In this document: positions 42,625-50,985 of the stretch, piece by piece
Layout: each line of letters begins with the position of its first letter
How positions within the stretch are numbered: the first letter of the stretch is position 1
NCBI RefSeq assembly: GCF_021545335.1
Contig: NZ_CP089312.1
Span: 496,001 to 560,000 of the forward strand
Reading direction: 5' to 3'
Length of the DNA stretch: 64,000 nt
Origin: Streptomyces sp. GQFP
GTDB taxonomy: Bacteria; Actinomycetota; Actinomycetes; Streptomycetales; Streptomycetaceae
The notes under the pieces: model-generated
The model's database searches: none
What the model saw: only the letters and a program-made list of their open reading frames with translations
What the model was told of the DNA's origin: nothing
Position numbers and translations under genes: made by a program

Positions 42625-43185
42625 ATGTCTGTTCGCATCCTTGCTCTCGTCGGCAGCCTTCGTGCCGGTTCCCACAACCGTCAGCTCGCCGAGGCCGCCG
42701 TCAAGCACGCCCCCGAGGGCGCCGATGTCGTCCTGTACGAAGGCCTCTCCGACATCCCGTTCTACAACGAGGACATCGACGTCGAGGGCAACGTCCCGGC
42801 CGCCGCCGCCGCGCTGCGCGAGGCCGCCGGCACGGCGGACGCCTTCCTGCTCTTCTCCCCCGAGTACAACGGCACGATCCCGGCCGTCCTGAAGAACGCC
42901 ATCGACTGGCTGTCCCGCCCGTACGGCGCCGGCGCCCTCACCGGCAAGCCGCTCGCCGTGGTCGGCACCGCCTACGGCCAGTTCGGCGGCGTCTGGGCGC
43001 AGGACGAGGCCCGCAAGGCCGCGGGCATCGCCGGTGCCAAGGTGCTGGAGGACGTCAAGCTGTCCATCTCCGAGTCCGTGGTCCGCTTCGCCGAGACCCA
43101 CCCCGCCGACGATGCCGAGGTCGCCGCGCAGCTGACCGAGGTCATCGGCCTGATCCACGGCGAGGCGACGCCCGCCGCCGCCTGA
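42625..43185 (+). CDS. NAD(P)H-dependent FMN reductase / quinone reductase
   Basis: 186 residues, flavodoxin-like. FMN phosphate loop GSLRAGSHNRQ near 9-19, SPEYNGTIPAVLKNAIDWLSR near 78-98 (the family signature) and AVVGTAYGQFGG near 112-123. It reduces FMN, quinones, azo dyes or chromate with NAD(P)H. ATG at 42625, preceded by GTGGAG; the in-frame ATG 12 bases upstream is too near that signal. Controlled in all likelihood by the divergent TetR. A perfect terminator hairpin follows. Confidence 0.9.
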   Translation: MSVRILALVGSLRAGSHNRQLAEAAVKHAPEGADVVLYEGLSDIPFYNEDIDVEGNVPAAAAALREAAGTADAFLLFSPEYNGTIPAVLKNAIDWLSRPYGAGALTGKPLAVVGTAYGQFGGVWAQDEARKAAGIAGAKVLEDVKLSISESVVRFAETHPADDAEVAAQLTEVIGLIHGEATPAAA

Positions 43186-43210
43186 TCGACGTACGCCTGA
43201 CGACGTACAC

Positions 43211-43256
43211 AGGAGAAAGGGCCGGAGCCCCGCGCGGGGCTCCGGCCCTTTCTCCT
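43211..43256. terminator. 46-base perfect palindrome, bidirectional terminator
   Basis: Each arm is 23 bases (AGGAGAAAGGGCCGGAGCCC plus CGC) and they meet with no spacer, so a hairpin would have a stem of about 21 pairs and a tiny loop, ending in CCCTTTCTCCT. It stands 25 bases after the FMN reductase and 75 bases before the converging LLM gene end. Confidence 0.9.
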
Positions 43257-43330
43257 GTCTCCTCCGGGCCCTCTTTCCTGCCTGCTTCGAGCCCTCTTTC
43301 CTGTCCCCCTGGCCCCCTGGCGCCCCGGTC

Positions 43331-44212
43331 TCAGCCCAGTTCGGCCGCGCGGCGCGCCGCCGGGGCCACGAACTGCTCGATCCACGCGGCCGGTTCGCCC
43401 GTGTGCGGTCCCAGCATCACCGTCTCGATGCCGAACTTGGCGTAGCCCTCGATGTCCCGGACGAAGGCGTCGACGTCGTTCTCGGCCAGCGCGTCGCCCA
43501 TGTAGAGCAGCGTCCTGGTGATGTCGTCGTACGGGCGTCCGACGCTGTCGCAGTGGCCGCGCAGGACGTCGAGCTTGTGCCCGACCTCCTCCGGGCTGGT
43601 GGCGAACAGGTTGCAGGCGTCCGCGTACTGGGCGACCAGGCGCAGGGTCTTCCGCTCCCCGCCGCCGCCGATCATGATCTCCGGGTGCGGTGAGCTGACG
43701 GGCGCCGGGACGCAGAGGGTCTCGGCGAGCCGGTAGTGGGTGCCCTCGAAGGGCCCGTTGGCGTCCTGGTCCCACATCTGGAGGCAGATCCGCAGGGTCT
43801 CCTCCAGCCGCTCGAACCGCTCGGCGGTTGCCGGGTACGGCACCCCGAGCCCCTCGTGCTCACGGTCGTACCAGGCCGCCCCGATGCCCAGGGTCGCTCG
43901 GCCGCCGGACAGGACGTCGAGAGTGGTCGCGATCTTGGCGAGCAGTCCGGGATGGCGGTACGTCACCCCGGTCACCAGCGCGCCGAGGCGGACCGTGGAG
44001 GTGTGGGCGGCGAGGAAGCCGAGGGTCGTGTAGGCCTCCAGCATGGGGTCCTCGGCGCCGCCGTTGAACTCCATCTGGAAGTAGTGGTCCATGACCGTGA
44101 GCCGGTGGACGCCTGCCGCCTCGGCCGCGGCACCGGCCGCCGCCAGCTCGGGGCCTAGCGCGGCTGCACCCGAGGAGTGGTTGAACTTGTTGATGTGCAC
44201 GCCGAGCCGCAT
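43331..44212 (-). CDS. LLM-class F420-dependent oxidoreductase
   Basis: 293 residues, TIM barrel of the luciferase-like family. HRLTVMDHYFQM near 36-47, LGALVTGVTYRHPGLLAKIATTLDVLSGGR near 76-105 (the family signature, with GIGAAWYDREH near 110-120) and EIMIGGGGERKTLRLVAQYADACNLF near 178-203. The pattern fits F420 rather than FMN usage, as common in actinobacteria. Substrate unknown. ATG start. It converges with the FMN reductase and is followed upstream by TerC on the same strand after a 78-base gap. Confidence 0.9.
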   Translation of the reverse strand: MRLGVHINKFNHSSGAAALGPELAAAGAAAEAAGVHRLTVMDHYFQMEFNGGAEDPMLEAYTTLGFLAAHTSTVRLGALVTGVTYRHPGLLAKIATTLDVLSGGRATLGIGAAWYDREHEGLGVPYPATAERFERLEETLRICLQMWDQDANGPFEGTHYRLAETLCVPAPVSSPHPEIMIGGGGERKTLRLVAQYADACNLFATSPEEVGHKLDVLRGHCDSVGRPYDDITRTLLYMGDALAENDVDAFVRDIEGYAKFGIETVMLGPHTGEPAAWIEQFVAPAARRAAELG

Positions 44213-44290
44213 GTCCGTCTCCGTTCGCCTGCATCCAGCGGTAATTCGGTGGTTCCCCGAGCGACGCTAGTTCTTGGAGCGCACACGAAG

Positions 44291-45280
44291 TCAAGCCCCG
44301 GCGTTGGCCTCGGCCTCGGCCTCCGCCTCCTCCTGCTTCTTCGAGGCCCGCAGACTCGTCACGGTCGTGACGGCCAGGACGAGGACGATGAAGCCGAGCG
44401 AGAAGGGGATGGAGATCTCCGGGACGTGGACGCCGGACTCGTGCAGCGCGTGCAGCACCAGTTTGACGCCGATGAAGCCGAGAATGATCGACAGGCCGTA
44501 GCTCAGGTGCACCAGCTTCTTCAGCAGACCGCCGATGACGAAGTACAGCTGGCGCAGGCCCATCAGGGCGAAGGCGTTGGCGGTGAAGACGATGTACGGG
44601 TCCTGGGTCAGCCCGTAGATGGCGGGGATCGAGTCGAGTGCGAACAGCACGTCCGTGGACCCGATCGCGAGCATGACCACCATCATCGGCGTCATGATCC
44701 GCTTGCCGTTCTCGACGATGAACAGCTTGGTGCCGTGGTACCGGTCGGCGACGCCGAACTTCTCCTCCGCCATCTTGAGCAGCTTGTTCTCTTCGTACTC
44801 TTCGGCTCCCTCCTCGTGCGAACCCTTCTTGGCGTCCTGGACGAGCTTCCAGGCGGTCCAGATGAGGAAGGCGCCGAAGATGTAGAACACCCACGAGAAC
44901 GTGGAGATGATCGCCGCGCCGGCCGCGATGAACCCGGCCCGCAGTACGAGGGCGACGAGGACGCCGACCATCAGCACCCGCTGCTGGTACTGCGAGGGCA
45001 CCGCGAACTTGCCCATGATCAGGACGAAGACGAAGAGGTTGTCGACGCTCAGCGACTTCTCGGTGATGTACCCGGCGAAGAACTCGCCGGTGGGCTTGGC
45101 CCCGCCGTAGATCAGCAGCCCGAGCCCGAACAGACAGGCGAGGACCACCCACACCACGGTCCAGGTACCGGCCTCCTTCAGGGACACGTCGTGGGGCTTG
45201 CGGCCGATGAAGAAGTCGACGGCGACGAGGACGCAGAGGGCGACGACCGTCAGCGCCCAGACGGCGAAAGAGACGTTCAC
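44291..45280 (-). CDS. TerC-family integral membrane protein
   Basis: 329 residues with seven to nine membrane helices. The acidic motifs ITEKSLSVDNLFVFV near 72-86 and IGSTDVLFALDSIPA near 209-223 match TerC/Alx proteins, which export manganese or load metal onto secreted enzymes; the Asp and Asn residues of these motifs are the likely ion site. The cytoplasmic loop GSHEEGAEEYEENKLLK and the Ala/Glu-rich tail are typical of Streptomyces copies. The GTG at 45280 is chosen because GGAG stands eight bases before it; an ATG 42 bases upstream lies in the leader. Confidence 0.9.
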   Translation of the reverse strand: MNVSFAVWALTVVALCVLVAVDFFIGRKPHDVSLKEAGTWTVVWVVLACLFGLGLLIYGGAKPTGEFFAGYITEKSLSVDNLFVFVLIMGKFAVPSQYQQRVLMVGVLVALVLRAGFIAAGAAIISTFSWVFYIFGAFLIWTAWKLVQDAKKGSHEEGAEEYEENKLLKMAEEKFGVADRYHGTKLFIVENGKRIMTPMMVVMLAIGSTDVLFALDSIPAIYGLTQDPYIVFTANAFALMGLRQLYFVIGGLLKKLVHLSYGLSIILGFIGVKLVLHALHESGVHVPEISIPFSLGFIVLVLAVTTVTSLRASKKQEEAEAEAEANAGA

Positions 45281-45301
45281 AGGTACTCCAAAGAAAAAAT
45301 G

Positions 45302-45370
45302 GGGCAATGGCAGCGTTGTCATCGCCAGAGATCACTTCCACCCCGAAGCGGTGAACAACGGCCCATTGCC
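45302..45370. promoter_or_regulatory. Inverted repeat in the terC leader
   Basis: GGCAATGG (45303-45310) and CCATTGCC (45363-45370) could pair across 52 bases in the transcript ahead of terC. TerC genes elsewhere often have manganese-sensing leaders, but the conserved yybP-ykoY core is not recognisable here. The rest of the 281-base divergent gap holds only the repeat at 45513-45546. Confidence 0.35.
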
Positions 45371-45512
45371 TGGCAAAATCCCAGGTCATCAGCGTGTGTA
45401 GGGTTCCGGCCGAGGCTGGGCCGCCCGGACTACCCGCCGAATGGCGGGCAAGTCCCGCCGGACGGCGGCGCTCCGGAACGCGGCGGACGCGCGGATCATC
45501 CTCGTACGAGCC

Positions 45513-45546
45513 GCAGCACGCAGCACGCAGCACGCAGCACGCAGCA
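45513..45546. repeat. 7-base tandem repeat GCAGCAC
   Basis: Four full GCAGCAC units and a partial fifth (GCAGCA), directly before TGAGGAG, the ribosome-binding site of the esterase at 45562. Copy number could change by slippage. Confidence 0.9.
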
Positions 45547-45561
45547 TGAGGAGCAGAGGCA

Positions 45562-46536
45562 ATGACGCTTACGCCGCCCCCGTTCGACCCCGAACTCGAC
45601 GCCGTCCTGGAGATACTCAAGGACGCGGTGCCGCCCCAGCTGACCATGGACGAGATCGAGGCCACCCGCAACGGGCCCGGTCTCGCGATGCTGGCGGACC
45701 TGGACCTGACGCTGGGCGGGGCCTTCGAGGTCGAGGACCGGGTCGTGCCGGGCCCCGAGAACGCGCCCGACATCTCGCTGCTGATCTGTCGCCCGACCGC
45801 TCCGGCGACAGAGAATCCACTCCCCGTGATCTACCACGTCCACGGCGGCGGCATGGTCATCGGCAACAACCGCGTCGGCGTGGACGCCGCGCTGCGGTGG
45901 GCCAAGGAACTGGACGCGGTGGTGGTGTCGGTGGAGTACCGCCTGGCGCCGGAGCATCCGCACCCGGCACCGATCGACGACGTCTACGCCGGGTTGCTGT
46001 GGACCGCCGATCACGCTGCGGAGATCGGTGCCGACGCCGAGCGGATCGTGATCGCGGGGGCCAGCGCGGGCGGTGGCCTGTCGGCCGCGCTGGCGCTGCT
46101 CCTCAGGGACCGCAAGGGTCCGCGACCTCTCGGGCAGCTGCTGATGTGCCCGATGCTCGACGACCGCAACGAGACTGTTTCCTCGCACCAGATGGCGGGC
46201 CTCGGCGTGTGGGACCGCACGGCCAACGAAACGGGCTGGACGGCGCTGCTTGGCGCGGACCGCGGCGGCCCGGACGTCTCCCCGTACGCCGCCCCGGCCC
46301 GCGCGGAGGACCTGTCCGGCCTGCCCCCGGCCTTCCTCGACGTCGGCTCCGCCGAAACATTCCGCGACGAGGTGGTGTCCTACGCCACCCGCCTGTGGCA
46401 GGCAGGCGGCTCCGCCGAGTTGCACGTCTGGCCGGGCGGCTTCCACGGCTTCGACGGCTTCGCCCCCCAGGCAACCCTCTCCCAGGCCTGCCAGACGGCC
46501 CAGGTGACGTGGCTGCGGAGGCTACTCGCCGAGTAA
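45562..46536 (+). CDS. Alpha/beta-hydrolase, HSL-type esterase
   Basis: 324 residues of the hormone-sensitive-lipase family. Oxyanion motif YHVHGGGMVIG near 92-102, nucleophile motif GASAGGGLSAAL near 164-175 (GDSAG replaced by GASAG), DDVYAGLLW near 140, catalytic Asp in LDVGSAETFRDE near 262-273 and His in PGGFHGFDGF near 294-303. It hydrolyses acyl esters of small molecules. ATG start preceded by AGGAG at a slightly long distance. A 7-base tandem repeat sits just before the ribosome site. Divergent from terC. Confidence 0.9.
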   Translation: MTLTPPPFDPELDAVLEILKDAVPPQLTMDEIEATRNGPGLAMLADLDLTLGGAFEVEDRVVPGPENAPDISLLICRPTAPATENPLPVIYHVHGGGMVIGNNRVGVDAALRWAKELDAVVVSVEYRLAPEHPHPAPIDDVYAGLLWTADHAAEIGADAERIVIAGASAGGGLSAALALLLRDRKGPRPLGQLLMCPMLDDRNETVSSHQMAGLGVWDRTANETGWTALLGADRGGPDVSPYAAPARAEDLSGLPPAFLDVGSAETFRDEVVSYATRLWQAGGSAELHVWPGGFHGFDGFAPQATLSQACQTAQVTWLRRLLAE

Positions 46537-46571
46537 GCGCAGTACAGGGGGTGTGGGGGCGGTTGTTCGCT

Positions 46572-46612
46572 GCGGGCCCGGTGGGGGCTGGTCGCGCAGT
46601 TCCCCGCGCCCC
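46572..46612 (-). repeat. Dispersed Streptomyces palindromic repeat, copy 7 (type A, inverted)
   Basis: GCGGGCCCGGTGGGGGCTGG then TCGCGCAGTTCCCCGCGCCC. Together with copy 8 it forms a large inverted repeat. It fills the first half of the 405-base gap 46537-46941 downstream of the esterase. Confidence 0.85.
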
Positions 46613-46675
46613 TTTGGGTGGGGCTGCGCCCCCCAAAAAAAGGGCCCCTACCGCGCCCCCAGGGACGCGGGCTAT

Positions 46676-46718
46676 GGGGGCGCGGGGAACTGCGCGACCA
46701 GCCCCCACCGAACCCGCA
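46676..46718 (+). repeat. Dispersed Streptomyces palindromic repeat, copy 8 (type A)
   Basis: GGGGGCGCGGGGAACTGCGC then GACCAGCCCCCACCGAACCCGC. Reverse complement of copy 7, with a 63-base spacer containing an A7 run and GC-rich hairpins. The rest of the gap to 46941 shows no gene; GGGGGCGCAGCCCCC near 46760 is one more small hairpin. Confidence 0.85.
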
Positions 46719-46941
46719 CCAGACCGCCGAGCCAGCAGCCCCTGTGGCCGGGGAACCGGGGGGCGCAGCCCCCGAAGGGTAGGTGGAGGAGATACGCGTA
46801 ATAGCCGCCACTTCACAGCAGAGCGTGACGATCAAATACGGTGAGTGTGGGTACGCTCGGTAATCTGGCCCTGGCCCCACTCCCGGGATCGTCGCTGTTT
46901 ATGGTGTCGGCTGTCAGTCGGTCGGGCGTGGGGCGGTTGGT

Positions 46942-47456
46942 GTGGCGTCGCTGGAGCGGACGGCGTATCCGAGGTTCAAGAGGCTGATCTCGGAACGGGA
47001 GTTGCGGGAGTTCTTCACGCCGTCGGCGGAGGATGTGGCGTGGGCGCGCGAGCATACGCATGACCGCCCGGGCCGGGTCCTGGCGCTGCTGGTGATACTG
47101 AAGTCCGCGGCACGGATGGGCCGTGTCCCCAGGCTCAGGGCGATACCCGAGGCGATCGTGGCTAACGTGCGCGATCAGGCAGGGCTCCATGCGGAGACGG
47201 TGCCGGAGGCGGACTCCGAGCGGAGCGAGGAGCGCTACCGGTCGGCCGTACGTGAACGCTTGGGGCTGAGGCATAGGCTGGGCGAGGCCCGGGGGGTCGC
47301 GGAGGCGGCGATGCGGGCGGCGGCGCCTCCGTGAAGGGGCATACCGCGGATCTGGTGAACGTGGCGCTGGAGGAGCTGGTCTGGCAGAAGGAGCGGCTGA
47401 AGCTGCCAGCGTTTTCCACCCTGGGCCGGATGGCCTCCGGCACACTCCGCAGCTGA
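46942..47456 (+). pseudogene. Tn3-family transposase remnant (DUF4158 end)
   Basis: 131 codons from the GTG at 46942 (LERTAYPRFKRLISERELRE, EFFTPSAEDVAWAREHT, RPGRVLALLVILKSA) match the N-terminal DUF4158 domain of Tn3-family transposases. That frame stops at 47334, but the neighbouring frame from 47331 continues the family (TADLVNVALEELVWQKERLKLPAFSTLGRMAS pattern), so one frameshift lies near 47330. It then breaks off at 47456 after about 172 codons in total, where an intact transposase has about 1,000 residues. No resolvase or terminal inverted repeats are recognised. A dead end of an old insertion. Confidence 0.8.
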
Positions 47457-47535
47457 GGCTCGCCGGAGAGCCGGTCCACTGGCGTCACGCCACCCTGCGC
47501 GGGCTCCCCACTCTGCCGGTGAGTGGGGGTGCCGC

Positions 47536-48222
47536 GTGAGCCCTCTCGGCACCGGTATCTCCTCCGACGGCGGCGCGGTGGCGCCGGACGGCAGCCCGGT
47601 CGGCCTGTACCGCTCGTTCCCTCCGGGCCGGGAACCGGCACTCATCCACGGAGCGGTCCCTCCAGGGTGTGCCGTACTCGAACTCGGCTGCGGTTCAAGC
47701 AGGATCACCCACGCACTCGTAGACCTTGGGCACCCCGTGGTCGCGGTTGACCAGAGCGCTAACATGCTTGCCTGCGTGCGGGGCGCCACACGGGTCCGCG
47801 CCGACATCGAGGAACCTGACCTGCCGCAAGAGTTCCCCGCCGTGGTTCTCGCCAGCTTCTTGATCAACACCATCGTCCCCGGCCAGCGGGAAGCCTTCCT
47901 GGCCGCCGGCAGACGGCACGTCGCGGACGACGGTGTCGTGCTCGTCCAGCGGACCTCTCCAGACTGGGCTGCGTCACTGCAGCCGGGCCAGGAGCACCGA
48001 TCCGGAGAGTTCTTGATCACGATCACGGAGGCCCGGCTTGACGGCGGTGTCCTGCACGCAGCCCAGGAGTGTCGCCTCAAGGAAACGACGTGGACACACT
48101 CGTGGACCGATGTTGTCTACTCCGACGAAGACATGGAGAAACTGGCTACGTCCGCCGGGCTTTCCCTGGACCGGTGGCTTGACGAGGAACGGGAGTGGGC
48201 ACTGCTTCGCCCGACCCAGTAG
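47536..48222 (+). CDS. Class I SAM-dependent methyltransferase
   Basis: 228 residues. SAM motif I is VLELGCGSSRITHAL near 49-63, motif II VVAVDQSANMLACVR near 71-85, then VRADIEEPDLPQEFPAVVLASFLINT near 90-115 (motif III/IV) and HVADDGVVLVQRTS near 132-145. It methylates an unknown small molecule. GTG start at 47536 with a G-rich upstream stretch. Third-position G/C is lower than in the flanking core genes. It follows the transposase remnant by 79 bases and converges with an MFS exporter, suggesting a transferred group. Confidence 0.88.
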   Translation: MSPLGTGISSDGGAVAPDGSPVGLYRSFPPGREPALIHGAVPPGCAVLELGCGSSRITHALVDLGHPVVAVDQSANMLACVRGATRVRADIEEPDLPQEFPAVVLASFLINTIVPGQREAFLAAGRRHVADDGVVLVQRTSPDWAASLQPGQEHRSGEFLITITEARLDGGVLHAAQECRLKETTWTHSWTDVVYSDEDMEKLATSAGLSLDRWLDEEREWALLRPTQ

Positions 48223-48247
48223 GGGATCACCCAAGTCCCCTGCTGGA

Positions 48248-49552
48248 TCACGAAGGCGACCGCTCGGCGTTGGGTACGTCCACGCTACCCGCATTGAGCC
48301 GACCGGCGCGGCCACGCGGCGAGAGGCGCACGCTGCACACCACGACACTGGCCAGTCCCAGGACTCCGGCTACCGCGACGACGAGATGAGCGGGCAGGAA
48401 CTCAGCCGCGGCACCGGCCGCGGCAAAACCGACGCCCTGACCGATCATGAGCCCTGCCGTGGTGATCGTGAGCGCCCTGCCCCGCAACTCCTCGGGGGTG
48501 GCATCGAGTACGCGCTGGTCCAGCCCCATCGCGTAGGTGAATCCGAATCCGCACGCCACCAACAAGAGTGTCGCCGGGACAAGCCCGGGGGCGAAAACGA
48601 AGAACAGTAAAGGTACGAACATCAAGCAGCCGAGCGGCAGCACCAGCCTGACCCGGGTACCGGGCCGAAGCAGCGTCCCCGCCAGGATCTCACCGATCAC
48701 CGAGCCCGCCGGCGCGGCTCCCAGTAGCAAGCCAGTCGCCGTGGAGCTACCGCCCAACTGGTCGGCGTACGCGGCAGCCAGCGCCTCCGGCGCCACGACG
48801 AGCGTGGGCGGGAGCCACGTAAGCAGCAGCAACGGCCGCAGACTGGGAACAGCGAATACCTGTCGGACGCCGCTCAACGAGGAACGCGTCACCGACGAGC
48901 GGTCGTGTCCCTGACGAGCCGGCAGCCGCCGGGTACCGCACTGGAGAAGCAGCGCCGCAACCCCGAACCCCACCGACGCCAGCAGCAGTGCCTGCGTGGG
49001 CGTCAGAGCGATCAGCAGCACTCCTCCGGCCGCGAAGCCGATGATCTGAGTGCTCTGCGACACCAGCCGCAGCAAAGAACGGCCCAGGACGTACCCCGCT
49101 CCCGACAACAGATCCGGGAGGCTGGCTGCGCGAGCCCCCTGGAACACGGGGGCAACGGTTCCCAGGACCAGCAGAAGCAGGAGGAGAACCGGGATCGGGG
49201 CTGACGGGATGGCCATCAGGCCGACAAGCACGCAGCTGACGACCTGGCAGGCCACCAGCACGTCACGGGTGGGGTACCGATCGGCGAGGGCGGACAGGAA
49301 CGTGGCGCCGAACAGATAAGGGGCGAAGCCCAGCGCGAAGGTCAGGGACGACAGCAGGGGAGACTTCGTCCGCTCATACACCACCACCGAGAGCGTGATC
49401 TGGGCGGTCGCATTGCCCAGCGTAGCGACGATCTGTGCAAGGAACATCACTCGGAACTCGGGAACAGCCAAAATGGCCTGGTAGGTGGGGGGCTCCGCGG
49501 TTCCCTGGGGGCCCGCGTCAGGGGAAGAGGAGGGAGAACTCTGCTGTGACAT
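48248..49552 (-). CDS. MFS transporter
   Basis: 434 residues with about twelve membrane helices, of the DHA/MFS_3 type. Helix 2-3 loop FLSALADRYPTRDVLVAC near 78-95 corresponds to the MFS signature A, and DQRVLDATPEELRGRALTI near 352-370 is the symmetric loop in the second half. Likely an exporter of a small compound. ATG at 49552 is taken; an ATG 30 bases upstream is equally possible as neither has a good ribosome site. It diverges from an ArsR-like regulator, the usual layout of a regulated efflux gene. Confidence 0.88.
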   Translation of the reverse strand: MSQQSSPSSSPDAGPQGTAEPPTYQAILAVPEFRVMFLAQIVATLGNATAQITLSVVVYERTKSPLLSSLTFALGFAPYLFGATFLSALADRYPTRDVLVACQVVSCVLVGLMAIPSAPIPVLLLLLLVLGTVAPVFQGARAASLPDLLSGAGYVLGRSLLRLVSQSTQIIGFAAGGVLLIALTPTQALLLASVGFGVAALLLQCGTRRLPARQGHDRSSVTRSSLSGVRQVFAVPSLRPLLLLTWLPPTLVVAPEALAAAYADQLGGSSTATGLLLGAAPAGSVIGEILAGTLLRPGTRVRLVLPLGCLMFVPLLFFVFAPGLVPATLLLVACGFGFTYAMGLDQRVLDATPEELRGRALTITTAGLMIGQGVGFAAAGAAAEFLPAHLVVAVAGVLGLASVVVCSVRLSPRGRAGRLNAGSVDVPNAERSPS

Positions 49553-49645
49553 GGGCCGCAGCATCGCGGGCCGCAGTGCCATGGCTCAATCAATTCGGAA
49601 ATACTCGAATCCGCCAGGTAACCAGGTTGGGGGGCAGGAGGACGT

Positions 49646-50677
49646 ATGGCGGTGCAACTACTGGTGGAGACCGAGGACCTGCTCCGATGCCGCTTCGCGC
49701 TCTCGCCCCTCTGGGAGACCGTGGCTGCAGTCCGCACCCTGGCCGACCCACGACGTCAGGCGTACCACGTCCCCTGGGTACGGCAGGTGCGCCCACTCAT
49801 CGACGATGCCGCGCTCGCTCCGCTGCTCACTCTGCTGCCGCGTACGGGCTACACCCCCGACTTCCTTACACCGCCGCCCTCCGGCCCCATGGCAACCTTC
49901 GACGACGAACTGGAGCAGGTGACCGCCACGCCCTTCGCCCAGGTAGAGGCGGAACTGCACCGATGCCTCCACGGGCCTGAGCGCGGTGCCCCACCGAACC
50001 AGGAACTCGCCGACCGCCTGCTCAGCGAGCCCGCACACACCGTAACCGAACTCAGCAAGCTGATCCGCCTGTGCTGGGACCGCCTCGTAGCCCCGCAGTG
50101 GGCACAGCTGCGAGACCTCCTGCACGCCGACATCGCGTTGCGCTCGCAGCAGGTCGCCGCAGGTGGGTTCCAGCACATGCTCAGGGAACTGCACTCTTCC
50201 GTGCAATGGCACGAGGATCACCGACTGGTGATCGCAACACCTCACCGCATCACACAGCGCCTCAACGGCCGCGGCCTCCTCCTCTTGCCGAGCGTATTCG
50301 TCTGGCCGGCCCTCACCGTAGTGGCCGAGCACCCATGGCAGCCCACAGTCATCTACCCCGCCCGCGGCATCGGCGACTTGTGGCGCTCCACCACGGACAC
50401 ACACAGCACGCACGCACTTGAGCGCCTCATCGGCCGCACCCGGGCTCGCATCCTCAGTGAACTCAACCAGCCCACGCCGACCAGTACCTTGGCCCGGGTC
50501 CACGGCATGAGCCCCTCGACCGTGTCCGGGCATATCGCCGCGTTGCGTCAAGCGGGTCTGGTGACGAGCTACCGCGTGGGACGCTTCACCTACCACGAGC
50601 GAACCACTCTCGGCATCGCTCTGTCCGGCACACCGGGGGGTGTCCCGGGGGAGCCGCGGAAGAAAGGCATGCGCTGA
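49646..50677 (+). CDS. ArsR-like winged-helix transcriptional regulator
   Basis: 343 residues: a long N-terminal part of unknown fold (LLRCRFALSPLWETVAAVR near 12-30, VVAEHPWQPTVIYPARGIG near 225) and a C-terminal winged helix (LERLIGRTRARILSEL near 258-273, STLARVHGMSPSTVSGHIAALRQAGLVTS near 280-308 and RVGRFTYHERT). This is the actinobacterial ArsR/DUF5937-like architecture. ATG behind a strong AGGAGGACGT. Divergent from the MFS exporter gene with a 93-base promoter gap; probably its regulator. Confidence 0.87.
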   Translation: MAVQLLVETEDLLRCRFALSPLWETVAAVRTLADPRRQAYHVPWVRQVRPLIDDAALAPLLTLLPRTGYTPDFLTPPPSGPMATFDDELEQVTATPFAQVEAELHRCLHGPERGAPPNQELADRLLSEPAHTVTELSKLIRLCWDRLVAPQWAQLRDLLHADIALRSQQVAAGGFQHMLRELHSSVQWHEDHRLVIATPHRITQRLNGRGLLLLPSVFVWPALTVVAEHPWQPTVIYPARGIGDLWRSTTDTHSTHALERLIGRTRARILSELNQPTPTSTLARVHGMSPSTVSGHIAALRQAGLVTSYRVGRFTYHERTTLGIALSGTPGGVPGEPRKKGMR

Positions 50678-50700
50678 CTCCTCGTCGCCTCACCGCCGCG

Positions 50701-50790
50701 CTGAACATCGACTGCACACTCTTCGCTCCCGAACTCCGGGGCATCGACGTCAACCACGTCCAGATGCACTCCACCGTGCAGATCCACTGA
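50701..50790 (+). pseudogene. Orphan coding-like fragment
   Basis: A short frame reads LNIDCTLFAPELRGID, then VNHVQMHSTVQIH and a TGA stop, with 26 of 29 codons ending in G or C, as in a real Streptomyces gene. No ATG, GTG or TTG start with a ribosome site is found upstream in this frame before it runs into the previous gene. It may be the last part of a lost gene or a small peptide gene with a rare start. I do not recognise the family. Confidence 0.3.
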
Positions 50791-50985
50791 GCACGGTCCC
50801 CCAGCGGAGAGGACGTCCCATCCAGGCCGACTCCTGCCGGACGGGACGTCCATAAAGCGATGACTTGCCAGCAGGGCCGAGGAGACGTCGGAGCTATCGA
50901 AGGCAACTACTCGTAGTGACAGGCTTCGGGAGTCCGAGTCTCACTTTCGCGGCAAAACGCGCCCCCGGGGCGGTTGAAGGAGATA

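Noticed and set aside
45281..45480. Possible yybP-ykoY manganese riboswitch before terC
   Set aside because: The conserved core could not be found; only one simple inverted repeat is present, so I list that alone.
45513..45546. CRISPR-like array
   Set aside because: The units are 7 bases and have no spacers; it is a simple tandem repeat.
46942..47535. Complete Tn3 transposon with terminal repeats
   Set aside because: No 38-base terminal inverted repeats or resolvase are visible and the transposase breaks off after about 172 codons.
47536..50677. Biosynthetic gene cluster
   Set aside because: A methyltransferase, exporter and regulator without a scaffold-building enzyme are not enough to call a cluster.
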